Shown here piece by piece: positions 42,686-51,129 of a stretch of 61,687 bases of DNA. Location of the stretch: NCBI GenBank assembly GCA_021779095.1, contig JAJYBI010000022.1, forward strand, positions 1-61,687, read 5' to 3'. The position numbers and the translations under genes are program-made. This DNA is from Deltaproteobacteria bacterium (GTDB lineage Bacteria; Desulfobacterota; Desulfuromonadia; Geobacterales; JAJYBI01). A model generated the notes under the pieces. That model saw nothing but the letters and a program-made list of their open reading frames with translations. It had not been told where the DNA came from and did not search any database. Each line of letters starts with the position of its first letter. Position 1 is the first letter of the stretch.

Positions 42686-44560
42686 TTACAACGCGGTATC
42701 GGGATCTGCACCGTCATTGTCCTCATCATCGTCTGCGCGGTGCTTGACGGCCTCGTCCCCTTCGGTTGCCTCGCGGCCGGCGGCGTGTTGCCATCTCCCC
42801 AGCAGTACCGATTCGATCGCCGCGGCGGTTCCGAACGAGAAGACGCTGGCAACCAGCGGCGCCCCGTGGGTTCCCAGCAGATCGTAGAGAAAGACCTTGA
42901 TCGCTCCCGCGATGGTGACCAGCACCGCCACGTTGCGTACCTCCCGATTCCTGCGGAGATACGCGAACAGCATGAGGGCGATGGCGGCAGCATTGATCAG
43001 CACCGTCTGCGCGCACCGGAAGATTGCCGGCATATCGGGATGAAGCGGCAGCAGGAACTGGTAGATGACGGTACGCAGCATGAAGAAACCACAGACGAGC
43101 GAGGCCAGCAGCAGGCAGACGGCACTGCGGTCTTTCGGGTCCAGTTTCCCGAAGGTGGCGGAATCGGCGTGCGGTGGCCACCGCCGGCTCCATTGATAGT
43201 GAAACATCTGGGTGGCCGACATCAGGCCGGCGGGGAGTACGATGATGAAATCGGGGGCCTTTGACATGGCACTGCCGATGGTCAGCGCCATCCCCAGGGA
43301 GGCGTAGAGCTGCATGAGATACGTGGTCGCCCGGACTGCGCCGTTGTGCCACTGGCGGGACAGGATGGCGAGGAAGAACGCCGTCACCGAGATCACCGGC
43401 AGCGAGTTGAGGTAGCTGCCGCTGGCAAGGGGAAGTGCCAGCGCAAGTACGACGGCTCCGGCAAAGACGAAGACGTTTGCCCCGCCTTTGCCGGTCGCGC
43501 TTTTGTTTGCCAGCCAGTAGGCGATCCCCAGGTACGAGGTCGCGACGATGATGCCGGCCCACCCCAGGAACCTGGTTCCACCGGCGGCGGTCGCAACGTA
43601 TGCCGCCGCACTGAAGGCCCAGGCGGTGCTGATCGTCGGCAGCGATACGTCGAACCGCGACTTCATCTCCTTCCTGATCCCCGAAAAAGAGATGACGGCG
43701 TACAAAAGGGCGATGATGGCCACGATCGGGAAGAACCATTCCCGGGCCAGGTCGGCGGTTGCCGGCTCGTTGCGCATCAGCAGCATGCCGAGTCGGACCG
43801 ACCAGAGCTGGAGCATGAGCATGGTCACCAGCAGCAGAATCCACCGCAGCCAGGGGGAGCGTTTCAGCTGTTCGGCGCCATGCCCCAGCAGGTTGGCGAA
43901 CAGGAGCACCATTGCCAGGTACGGAAAGTAGGGGTGGGGGTAGTCGATGGCGGCCGCTGCAAGGCAGATGGAGAGGGTGCCGACGGCGATCGGCAGGTAT
44001 GCACGGAATTGGAAGCTGATGAACGCCAAGATTCCGCCGGTCGCCATCAGGGTCAGGTAGGCGGGGACGAGCGGCAGCGACGCGAAGCGGGTATGGGTTT
44101 CAACGACGATCAGCCCCATGAGGAGCGGCCCGCATGCGGCAAAAACCGGCGCCAGCGGGCTGCCCTGACGGTACAGGTACCACCCGGCGAGTATGATGGC
44201 TGCGGCATACCCCATGCCGAGGACCGAGCCGGAGAGGGTCGGGATGATGGCGCTGTCCGTCAGGGTCCGGAGGGCGAGGGCGAGGACCAGCAGGAAGCAG
44301 AGGGTGGCGAGGCGCGGGAGGAGGGATGCCTTTCCTGCCCAGGTGAGGACCTCCTCGGACATGTCGGTGGGGGCTTCGATGGCTTCCAGAGCGGCTGCAG
44401 CGGTGAGGCGTGGAGGGGACGCTTTCGTTTCAGTTGACGGGGGGGCGGATTCCGACAGGTGCAGCCGCTCGTAGAGGTGCTCCACCCTTTTCGTGAGCGA
44501 GGCAAGTTCCGCCGACAGGTGTTCGACCCGTGCATCCAGGGATGTCTGTTCGTCTGACAT
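42686..44560 (-). CDS. DUF2339-type polytopic membrane protein
   Basis: 624 aa from ATG 44560, preceded by GGAGGG. An N-terminal coiled-coil (LDARVEHLSAELASLTKRVE) is followed by fourteen or more membrane helices, the layout of DUF2339 proteins. Near the C-terminus are RNVAVLVTIAGAIKVFLYDL and an acidic tail. The function is unknown. It stands between the cbcSTU operon and imcH, but nothing shows a role in electron transfer. Confidence 0.72.
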   Translation of the reverse strand: MSDEQTSLDARVEHLSAELASLTKRVEHLYERLHLSESAPPSTETKASPPRLTAAAALEAIEAPTDMSEEVLTWAGKASLLPRLATLCFLLVLALALRTLTDSAIIPTLSGSVLGMGYAAAIILAGWYLYRQGSPLAPVFAACGPLLMGLIVVETHTRFASLPLVPAYLTLMATGGILAFISFQFRAYLPIAVGTLSICLAAAAIDYPHPYFPYLAMVLLFANLLGHGAEQLKRSPWLRWILLLVTMLMLQLWSVRLGMLLMRNEPATADLAREWFFPIVAIIALLYAVISFSGIRKEMKSRFDVSLPTISTAWAFSAAAYVATAAGGTRFLGWAGIIVATSYLGIAYWLANKSATGKGGANVFVFAGAVVLALALPLASGSYLNSLPVISVTAFFLAILSRQWHNGAVRATTYLMQLYASLGMALTIGSAMSKAPDFIIVLPAGLMSATQMFHYQWSRRWPPHADSATFGKLDPKDRSAVCLLLASLVCGFFMLRTVIYQFLLPLHPDMPAIFRCAQTVLINAAAIALMLFAYLRRNREVRNVAVLVTIAGAIKVFLYDLLGTHGAPLVASVFSFGTAAAIESVLLGRWQHAAGREATEGDEAVKHRADDDEDNDGADPDTAL

Positions 44561-44926
44561 GAACCCTCCGCATGATTCCGCGGCCGGCACGCGATGGGCC
44601 GGCGTCGTCGGTGTTTTCAGGGGGGTGACTGGCTGAATGGCAAGAACGGTACTTGATCTGTGCGATCGATAATACAGTGTTATAATGTGCAGGTCAAGCG
44701 TGTCGAGGCGCTTTGTTGTATACGGTGGTAGCGGCTTTGTTCTGCTAGGTAATTTTTTCAAATATTGGTATAGATTTGTCCGTGCATCGGGCCGGATAAT
44801 CTTCCCTCTATCGTGGGAACAAAGACATGATTAATATTTTTTATTTTGACAACTGCTTGGGGGGCAATGTATTTTTCGCAAATTGAACTGTTGTATCCGT
44901 GATATCCACGAAAAGGAGATACCAGT
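44561..44926. other. AT-rich region between the DUF2339 gene and imcH
   Basis: No gene is seen in 366 bp. The half next to imcH is clearly AT-rich and holds its likely promoter (44846-44875). Confidence 0.5.
44846..44875 (+). promoter_or_regulatory. Sigma-70-type promoter of imcH
   Basis: Perfect TTGACA (44846-44851), 18-bp spacer and TATTTT (44870-44875), 51 bp before the start codon. Confidence 0.5.
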
Positions 44927-46465
44927 ATGACCATCAGAAAAACCGCCGGATACGCCTGGAATATAATCAGCCTCATCGGGTTGATCCTGGCGGTCACTGC
45001 CGCCGGTCTCATCATTGTGTTCTTCGCCTATGAGACGATCACCGGTGTGGAGAAACCGTACCTCGGTCTGATGACCTACTTCCTCTTCCCCGGTATGCTG
45101 ATCTTCGGCCTCCTGCTGGTGCCGTTCGGTGCCTGGCGGGTCCGCAACCAGCGGCGCAAGGCGATCATCGAAGGGATGGCCTCGCTCGAGGAGGAGATTC
45201 CGCCGTATCCGGTGATGGACCTGAACAACCCGCACCGGCGCCATCTGTTCCTTTTCTTCATCATGGCGTCCATCGTCTTCGTCATCATCGTCGCCGTTGC
45301 CTCCATCAAGGGGTTCGAGTTCACCGAATCCCCGACCTTCTGCGGCGAGCTCTGCCATCCGGTCATGACGCCGGAACACACGGCCTGGGAGAACTCCCCG
45401 CATGCCAATGTCAAGTGCGTGGAATGCCACGTCGGCCCCGGCGCCGCCTGGTACGTGAAGGCGAAGATCTCGGGTATGAAGCAGCTCTACGCGGTGCTGT
45501 TCCACACCTATCCGCCGACCATCGAAACCCCCATCGAAAACCTGCGCCCGGCGCGTGATACCTGCGAACACTGCCACTGGCCCGAGAAGTTCTACCAGGG
45601 GCGCCAGAAGATCTTCTACCACTATGCCCCCAACGAGGAGAACACCCCGCGCGAGATCGACATGCTGATCAAGATCGGGGCCGATCCAAGTCAGCCCAAC
45701 AGCAAAGGGATTCACTGGCATATCAAGAGCAATCTGTATTACATCGCCAAGGACAAGAAGCGGCTTGATATTCCGTACGTCAAAGTGGTGGGCAAGGACG
45801 GCAAGGTCGAGGAGTTCATGTCCACGGATAATCCGCTCTCCAAGGACGAGATCGCCAAGGCCGACCAGCGGCTCATGGACTGCACCGACTGTCACAACCG
45901 TCCGACCCACATCTACCACTCGCCCGGTGAGGAGATGGACCTGAACTTCGTCAACGGCCAGATCGACCGTTCGCTGCCCTACGTGAAGAAGGTGGCGGTG
46001 GAGATCCTCACCCGGCCTTACAAGACGAAGGAGGAGGGGATGGCGACCATCGCCAGGGACCTGCCTGCCTACTATGCCAAGAACTACCCGCAGGTGGCCA
46101 AGGACAAGGCCGCGGCGATTGCAACGGCGGTCACACGGGTGCAGGATATCTACGAACGGAACTTCTTCCCGGCTATGCATGTGAGCTGGAACACCTATCC
46201 GAACCATATCGGACACTTCTACACCCCCGGCTGCTTCCGCTGCCACGACGGCAAGCACAAGTCGGCTGACGGCAAGGTGATCTCCAAGGACTGCAACCTG
46301 TGCCACACGGTGCTCGGCCAGGTGCAGGAGAACATCAAGCCGGGCACCAGGGTGACGCAGTTCGTCCACCCGGTGGATATCGGCGACGACCTCTATAAGA
46401 CGAACTGCAGCGACTGCCACTCGGCCGGCGGCCAGGATGTCACCGGCGGGGAAACGGGGCACTGA
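44927..46465 (+). CDS. imcH: Inner-membrane multiheme cytochrome (ImcH-like, NapC/NirT type)
   Basis: 512 aa. Three membrane helices (about 10-35, 45-68 and 101-123) are followed by a periplasmic heme domain. Six CxxCH sites are visible (CVECH, CEHCH, CTDCH, CFRCH, CNLCH, CSDCH), plus a first site with a longer spacer, CGELCH. Length, three helices and seven heme-type sites match ImcH of Geobacter sulfurreducens, the menaquinol oxidase required for high-potential extracellular acceptors. AAGGAG precedes the ATG; a strong terminator follows, so it is a single-gene unit. Confidence 0.85.
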   Translation: MTIRKTAGYAWNIISLIGLILAVTAAGLIIVFFAYETITGVEKPYLGLMTYFLFPGMLIFGLLLVPFGAWRVRNQRRKAIIEGMASLEEEIPPYPVMDLNNPHRRHLFLFFIMASIVFVIIVAVASIKGFEFTESPTFCGELCHPVMTPEHTAWENSPHANVKCVECHVGPGAAWYVKAKISGMKQLYAVLFHTYPPTIETPIENLRPARDTCEHCHWPEKFYQGRQKIFYHYAPNEENTPREIDMLIKIGADPSQPNSKGIHWHIKSNLYYIAKDKKRLDIPYVKVVGKDGKVEEFMSTDNPLSKDEIAKADQRLMDCTDCHNRPTHIYHSPGEEMDLNFVNGQIDRSLPYVKKVAVEILTRPYKTKEEGMATIARDLPAYYAKNYPQVAKDKAAAIATAVTRVQDIYERNFFPAMHVSWNTYPNHIGHFYTPGCFRCHDGKHKSADGKVISKDCNLCHTVLGQVQENIKPGTRVTQFVHPVDIGDDLYKTNCSDCHSAGGQDVTGGETGH

Positions 46466-46492
46466 TCGGCAACGCCCCCTGAGGATCAACGT

Positions 46493-46526
46493 ACGACGCC
46501 CCCCGGTTTCCACCGGGGGGCGTCGT
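46493..46526 (+). terminator. Terminator of imcH
   Basis: Perfect 14-bp stem ACGACGCCCCCCGG/CCGGGGGGCGTCGT with a 6-nt loop, followed by CGTTT. Confidence 0.85.
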
Positions 46527-46564
46527 CGTTTCTGCGCAGCGGATGAAAATTGTCACCGGCGGGG

Positions 46565-46732
46565 TTACAGCTCCTCCACCGTTTCTGCCCCGCTCTCCTC
46601 TTCGTCGCCCTCCTCCGGTTCGAAATCCTCGTCGAGCACCTTCTCGAGAAACCGCGTGTTGTCGGCGATGGTCTTCCGGATATCCCTTTCCAGCTCTTCC
46701 AGTTCGTTCCGTTCCTTCTTTTCATGTTCCAT
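46565..46732 (-). CDS. Small acidic protein downstream of glgA
   Basis: 55 aa. ATG 46732 follows GGAG and overlaps the glgA 3' end by 11 bp, so it is the last gene of that operon. The protein is one charged helix (ELEELERDIRKTIADNTRFL) with a very acidic tail. Family not recognised. Confidence 0.55.
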   Translation of the reverse strand: MEHEKKERNELEELERDIRKTIADNTRFLEKVLDEDFEPEEGDEEESGAETVEEL

Positions 46733-48191
46733 GGCTGCTCCGTTGTGCGTCGATATACTGCTGATACAGCTCCGCGTATCGTCGGGCAGAGCTGTCCCAT
46801 GAGTGGTCGGCGGACATGGCGCAGCGCATGAACCGCTTCCATGCGGCCGGCGTTCGGTATGCCTCCAGCGCCCGTTCGATGGCGTCACGGAACGATGCCG
46901 GCGTATAGTCGTCGAAGCTGAAGCCGTTTGCCGCCGTCTGGTCCGATCCGGGATCGACAACCGTGTCGGCCAGCCCCCCGGTGCGGTGGACGACGGGGAG
47001 CGACCCGTAGCGCAGGGCTATGAGCTGGCCGAGGCCGCATGGCTCGTACTGTGACGGCATGAGGAAAATGTCGCTGCCGGCGTAGATCTGCGCCGCGAGG
47101 TCGTTGTCGAACCGGAGGATGAACGAGAAACCGGGGATCTGCCGCCGTTCCCAGGCGCCGAGCCTCTTCAGGTAGCGCGCCTCGCCGGTCCCCAGAAGCA
47201 CGAGCTGCACCGGGGCCTCCGCGAGCCAGGGGAGCAGCTCCTCCAGGAGATCCAGTCCCTTCTGCGACGCCATTCTCGTCACCATGGCGAGTATCGGCCG
47301 ATCGTCCACCGTGGGCAGCCCGAGCCGCTCCTGGAGAGCACGCTTGTTCCGGCGCTTCCCTGCCGGCGCCCGGGCGGAATAGGTGGCGGCGATGGTCCGG
47401 TCCGTGGCCGGGTTCCAGAGGCCGTAGTCCAGTCCGTTCAGGATGCCGTAGAGGTGGCCGGACCGCTGTGCCAGCACCCCCTCCAGTCCGCAGCCGTGAT
47501 CGCGGGAGAGTATCTCGCGGCAGTACGTCGGCGATACGGTGGTGACCGCATCCGCCGCGCCGATCCCCCCCTTCATGAGGCTGATCCTGCCGTAGAACTC
47601 CAGGCGGTCGATGGCGAAGTGGCGGGTGTCGAGCCCGAGGTCGGGCAGGACATCGGGGGGGAACAGCCCCTGGTAGGCGAGGTTGTGGATCGTATAGAGA
47701 GTCGCCGTCCGGGCGAAGAACGGGTCGCCGGCCAGCGGATGCCGCAGCAGGTACGGTACGAGGGCGGTCTGCCAGTCGTGGCAGTGGATCACGTCAGGAG
47801 CGAAGCCGATTGTCTTCAGCAGCTCCAGCCCGCCCCGGCAGAGGAAACCAAACCGCTGCGCGTTGTCCGGGTAGTCCCCTTCCGGCGTGCCGTACAGGCC
47901 GGAACGGCCGAAGTAGTGGCGGTTGCCCAAGAGGTAATGGGTGACGCCGTTCAGCTCTGCCGTGCGGACCGTTCCGGTTACCCGCTCCCCGTTGCCCAGC
48001 GTGATGCCGAAGCGGTGGCGTGTCCGGCGCAGGGGAACGCCGCAGCGGGTGGCGGAGGGGTAGCAGGGGGTGATGACCCGCACGTCGTGGCCCAGCGCCG
48101 CCAGGGCGGCCGGGAGCGAGCCGGCCACGTCGGCGAGCCCGCCGGTCTTGGAGAACGGGGTGACTTCGGAGGAAAAGAATACGATGCGCAA
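46722..48191 (-). CDS. glgA: Glycogen (starch) synthase
   Basis: 489 aa. GlgA adds glucose from ADP-glucose to glycogen chains. Motifs: SSEVTPFSKTGGLADV at the N-terminus (KTGGL binds the nucleotide sugar), HCHDWQTALVPY, TIHNLAYQG and, in the second domain, LMPSQYEPCGLGQL. The start is TTG 48191, chosen because AAAGGAG precedes it and it begins MRIVFFSSEV; the preceding stop lies 3 bp upstream. It forms an operon with the nucleotidyltransferase fusion. Confidence 0.93.
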   Translation of the reverse strand: MRIVFFSSEVTPFSKTGGLADVAGSLPAALAALGHDVRVITPCYPSATRCGVPLRRTRHRFGITLGNGERVTGTVRTAELNGVTHYLLGNRHYFGRSGLYGTPEGDYPDNAQRFGFLCRGGLELLKTIGFAPDVIHCHDWQTALVPYLLRHPLAGDPFFARTATLYTIHNLAYQGLFPPDVLPDLGLDTRHFAIDRLEFYGRISLMKGGIGAADAVTTVSPTYCREILSRDHGCGLEGVLAQRSGHLYGILNGLDYGLWNPATDRTIAATYSARAPAGKRRNKRALQERLGLPTVDDRPILAMVTRMASQKGLDLLEELLPWLAEAPVQLVLLGTGEARYLKRLGAWERRQIPGFSFILRFDNDLAAQIYAGSDIFLMPSQYEPCGLGQLIALRYGSLPVVHRTGGLADTVVDPGSDQTAANGFSFDDYTPASFRDAIERALEAYRTPAAWKRFMRCAMSADHSWDSSARRYAELYQQYIDAQRSSHGT

Positions 48192-48193
48192 CG

Positions 48194-50701
48194 CTACTGC
48201 AGCTCCTTTTTCCATTTTTCGACTTTTTTCGTGTAGTCCGTCAAAAGTTTCTGCGCGACCTTCTGGTCCTTGGCTTCGGCGACGATATGCACGAACGGCT
48301 GGTACTGGTCCGGGAGGACGAGCACCCAGTCCTCGCCGAAATGGACCTTGATGCCGTCGATGAACGTGGCCTCCTTGTCCAGGCTGTCCTCGCTCATCTT
48401 CCGCATGATCCCCCCCTTCATCTCCCAGACGCACGGGACCTTCGTCTGGAGAAAGGCGCGGCTCCTGATCTCGGCGGTGGCCGCGGAGAGCGGCATGTTG
48501 CTTGCGGCCGTCAGCTCGATGGTCCGGGCGATGGTGAACATGCCGTCGAAGGCGGCCTGGAAGCGCGGGAACGCCATCTTGCCGTCCATGGAGCCGGTCA
48601 TTGCCACCTCGGTGGAGAGGGCCGCCTCGATCATGGCCCGCTCGGTGCTCTTGGTGCGGCGCACCGAGCACCCCTTCTCGCTGGCCATGGTCTCGATGCT
48701 GGAGGGGGCGGAGACCGGCACGGCGAACGCCCCCTTCACCCCGGTGCGGAGCTGCAGCGCCACCAGGAGCGTCAGAAATTCCGCCGGCTCGTAGAGCTTC
48801 CCCTTGTCGTCCACCAACGTGACCTCTTCTGCGGTGGGATCGAGCCAGAAGCCGGCCTGGGCCTCCAGGGTCGTGACGATCTTCGAGAGCTGCTGGAGCC
48901 CCTGCGGTTTTTCAGCCGCCTTCTTCGCTCCCCGCTCCTCGTCGATGTAGGCGTTGAGGCCGATCACCTCGCACCCCAGGTCGTTCAGGATGCCGGGAAG
49001 GATCTGGCCGGCGGGGGAGTTGTTGAAGTCCACCACCACCTTGATGTTTGCCTTGCGGACCAGTTCCCGGTCCAGGGCGCGCAGGAACCCTTCCCGGTAG
49101 AAGTCGATGACGTTGGGGAGCTCGCTGATGCCGCCCGGTTCCGTGTGGTGCGCCCGGCGAAAATTCTCCTTGAAGAATATCCGTTCGATATTCTTGGCCA
49201 TGGAGCTGGAAAAGTCCAGCCCGTCGGCATCCAGGAACACGATCTCCGTGGAGGCGGGATCGTCGGTCGCCTGGCGGAAGATGGCCCCTCCCACCTCGCC
49301 GAAGGTCTTCAGCTTGTAGCGCTGCACCGGCAGCGGGACCATCTTCAGGTCGCGCACGTTGACCCCTGCCGAAAGGATGCCCCCCAGGAAGCTCCGCTTG
49401 AGCATGCGCGACGACAGGTGGGCGTCGCGTCCCGCCAGGACGTAGCTCCCCTTTCCCAGCGAGGTGCCGTAGGCACACCCCAGCTTGGCGACGAATTCGG
49501 GGGTCAGCTCCACGTTGGTGAGCCCCTTGATCATCGCCCCCTCGAACAGCGATTTCTTCCACTTCTCGCCCCAGATCAGGTTGCCGGTGACGGTGGAGCC
49601 CCCCTCGATCACCTTGCGGGGCCAGACCTTCACATCCCGCTTGATGTAGGCCTCTTCGCCGATGGAGGTGTCATCCGCGACGATGACCCCTTCGTCCATG
49701 ACGACCCCCTGTCCGACCCGGATGTTGTTGCAGAGGACGCTGTCCACCATCCGCGCCCCCTTCTTGATGTAGACGTTGTCCCAGATGACGCAGCGGGAGA
49801 GCTTTACCCCCGCCTCGATGGTGCAGTTGCGGCCGATGACCGAGTCCTTGATCTGGGCGCCGGAGGAGATCTGGGTGTTGTCACCCACCACCACGGTCCC
49901 TTCCAGGGCGGACGGGTCCGCCAGCCTGACGTCGCTGCCGAGCCGCAGGTCCTTCCCGACGAAGTCCTGTTTCGGTTCGTCGATCCGCACGTTCACCCGG
50001 CCGCGGAAGATGTCGTGGTGCGCTTCCCGGTAGGAGTCGGTATTGCCGATGTCGCGCCAGTACCCCTTCACGGGGAGGCCGAACAGCGGCTCCTGCCGTT
50101 GCAGCAGGAGCGGGAACAGATCCTGGGAGAAGTCGAAGTTCTCGCCCGCCGGGATATAGGTGAAGATCTCCGGTTCCAGGACGTAGATGCCGGTATTGAT
50201 CGTGTCGGAGATCACCTCGCCCCACCCGGGTTTTTCCAGGAACTGGGTGATGCGCTTCTCCTTGTCGGTGATGACGACGCCGAACTGGAGCGGGTCTTTT
50301 ACGGAGGTGAGGGTGATGGTGGCCATCGCCTTCTTCTCGTCGTGAAACCGGATCACCTTTTCCAGGTTGAAATCGGTCAGGAGGTCGCCGCTGATGATGA
50401 GGAAACGCTCGTCCAGGTACTTCTCGGCGCATTTCACCGCACCGGCGGTTCCCATATCCTCCAGCGGGGTGACGTAGGTGATATGGACGCCGAAATCGGA
50501 GCCGTCCCGGAAGAAGTTCTTGATCACCTCCGGCTGGTGGTACAGGAGCATCACCAGGTCGGTGATGTTGTATTTTTTCAGCAGTTCCACGATGTGGAGC
50601 ATGATCGGCCGGTTGATGAGCGGGATCATCGGTTTGGGGATATTGCTGGTGAGCGGCTGGATGCGGGTTCCGAACCCGCCGGCCATGATGACGGCTTTCA
50701 T
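48194..50701 (-). CDS. Sugar-1-phosphate nucleotidyltransferase fused to a phosphomannomutase-like domain
   Basis: 835 aa. Residues 1-~235 are an NTP-transferase domain (MAGGFGTRIQPLT, then ISGDLLTDFN). Residues ~250-370 are left-handed beta-helix repeats (VVVGDNTQISSGAQI and so on). Residues ~380-835 are a phosphomannomutase/phosphoglucomutase fold that begins GRDAHLSSRMLKR. Where the catalytic TASHNP phosphoserine loop is expected there is RQATDDPAS, so the mutase domain looks inactive. It probably makes GDP-mannose or another nucleotide sugar. It is upstream of glgA with a 2-bp gap. ATG 50701 follows AAGGAG. Confidence 0.85.
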   Translation of the reverse strand: MKAVIMAGGFGTRIQPLTSNIPKPMIPLINRPIMLHIVELLKKYNITDLVMLLYHQPEVIKNFFRDGSDFGVHITYVTPLEDMGTAGAVKCAEKYLDERFLIISGDLLTDFNLEKVIRFHDEKKAMATITLTSVKDPLQFGVVITDKEKRITQFLEKPGWGEVISDTINTGIYVLEPEIFTYIPAGENFDFSQDLFPLLLQRQEPLFGLPVKGYWRDIGNTDSYREAHHDIFRGRVNVRIDEPKQDFVGKDLRLGSDVRLADPSALEGTVVVGDNTQISSGAQIKDSVIGRNCTIEAGVKLSRCVIWDNVYIKKGARMVDSVLCNNIRVGQGVVMDEGVIVADDTSIGEEAYIKRDVKVWPRKVIEGGSTVTGNLIWGEKWKKSLFEGAMIKGLTNVELTPEFVAKLGCAYGTSLGKGSYVLAGRDAHLSSRMLKRSFLGGILSAGVNVRDLKMVPLPVQRYKLKTFGEVGGAIFRQATDDPASTEIVFLDADGLDFSSSMAKNIERIFFKENFRRAHHTEPGGISELPNVIDFYREGFLRALDRELVRKANIKVVVDFNNSPAGQILPGILNDLGCEVIGLNAYIDEERGAKKAAEKPQGLQQLSKIVTTLEAQAGFWLDPTAEEVTLVDDKGKLYEPAEFLTLLVALQLRTGVKGAFAVPVSAPSSIETMASEKGCSVRRTKSTERAMIEAALSTEVAMTGSMDGKMAFPRFQAAFDGMFTIARTIELTAASNMPLSAATAEIRSRAFLQTKVPCVWEMKGGIMRKMSEDSLDKEATFIDGIKVHFGEDWVLVLPDQYQPFVHIVAEAKDQKVAQKLLTDYTKKVEKWKKELQ

Positions 50702-50748
50702 AGGCAATGCTCCTTGTGGTGAGATGGGTGGTGGTACCGCGCGCCCGG

Positions 50749-51129
50749 CTATGCGCCGGACTGGGGCCGCGGGGCGCGCTTGGCGAGGACGTGGCGGATC
50801 TCGTCCTTCAGCTCCTGCAGGTCGCTGGATTTTACCACGTAGCTGTCGGCGAGCCAGGCGGAAAAGTCCTCCTTGTAATAGGAGAACGCCGAGCAGAGGA
50901 TGACCGGCATCTGCTGCCGTTCCTTCACCACCTCCTTCAGCAGGTCCAGGCCGCTTTCGTTCTTCAGCTTGATGTCCAGCACCATCAGCTGGAAGTCGTT
51001 TTCCCGCAGCTTCTCCGTCGCCTCGGCGGCCGATGCGGCGGTCACGACCTCGTACCCCTCGTCGGCCAGTTCCTGGCTATAGAGGAGCCTGATGTTCGCT
51101 TCGTCGTCCACTACCAGAATCCGTGTCAT
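50749..51129 (-). CDS. Single-domain response regulator
   Basis: 126 aa, a receiver only. Acidic residues VVDDE at the N-terminus, phosphoacceptor D52 in MVLDIKL, and Lys100 in YVVKSSDL. There is no output domain, so it acts by protein contact or in a phosphorelay. ATG 51129 overlaps the kinase stop (TAATG), making a coupled pair. Confidence 0.9.
   Translation of the reverse strand: MTRILVVDDEANIRLLYSQELADEGYEVVTAASAAEATEKLRENDFQLMVLDIKLKNESGLDLLKEVVKERQQMPVILCSAFSYYKEDFSAWLADSYVVKSSDLQELKDEIRHVLAKRAPRPQSGA

Noticed and set aside
48287..50722. 811-residue open frame opposite the nucleotidyltransferase fusion
   Set aside because: It mirrors a clearly real enzyme and has low-complexity composition typical of antisense frames.
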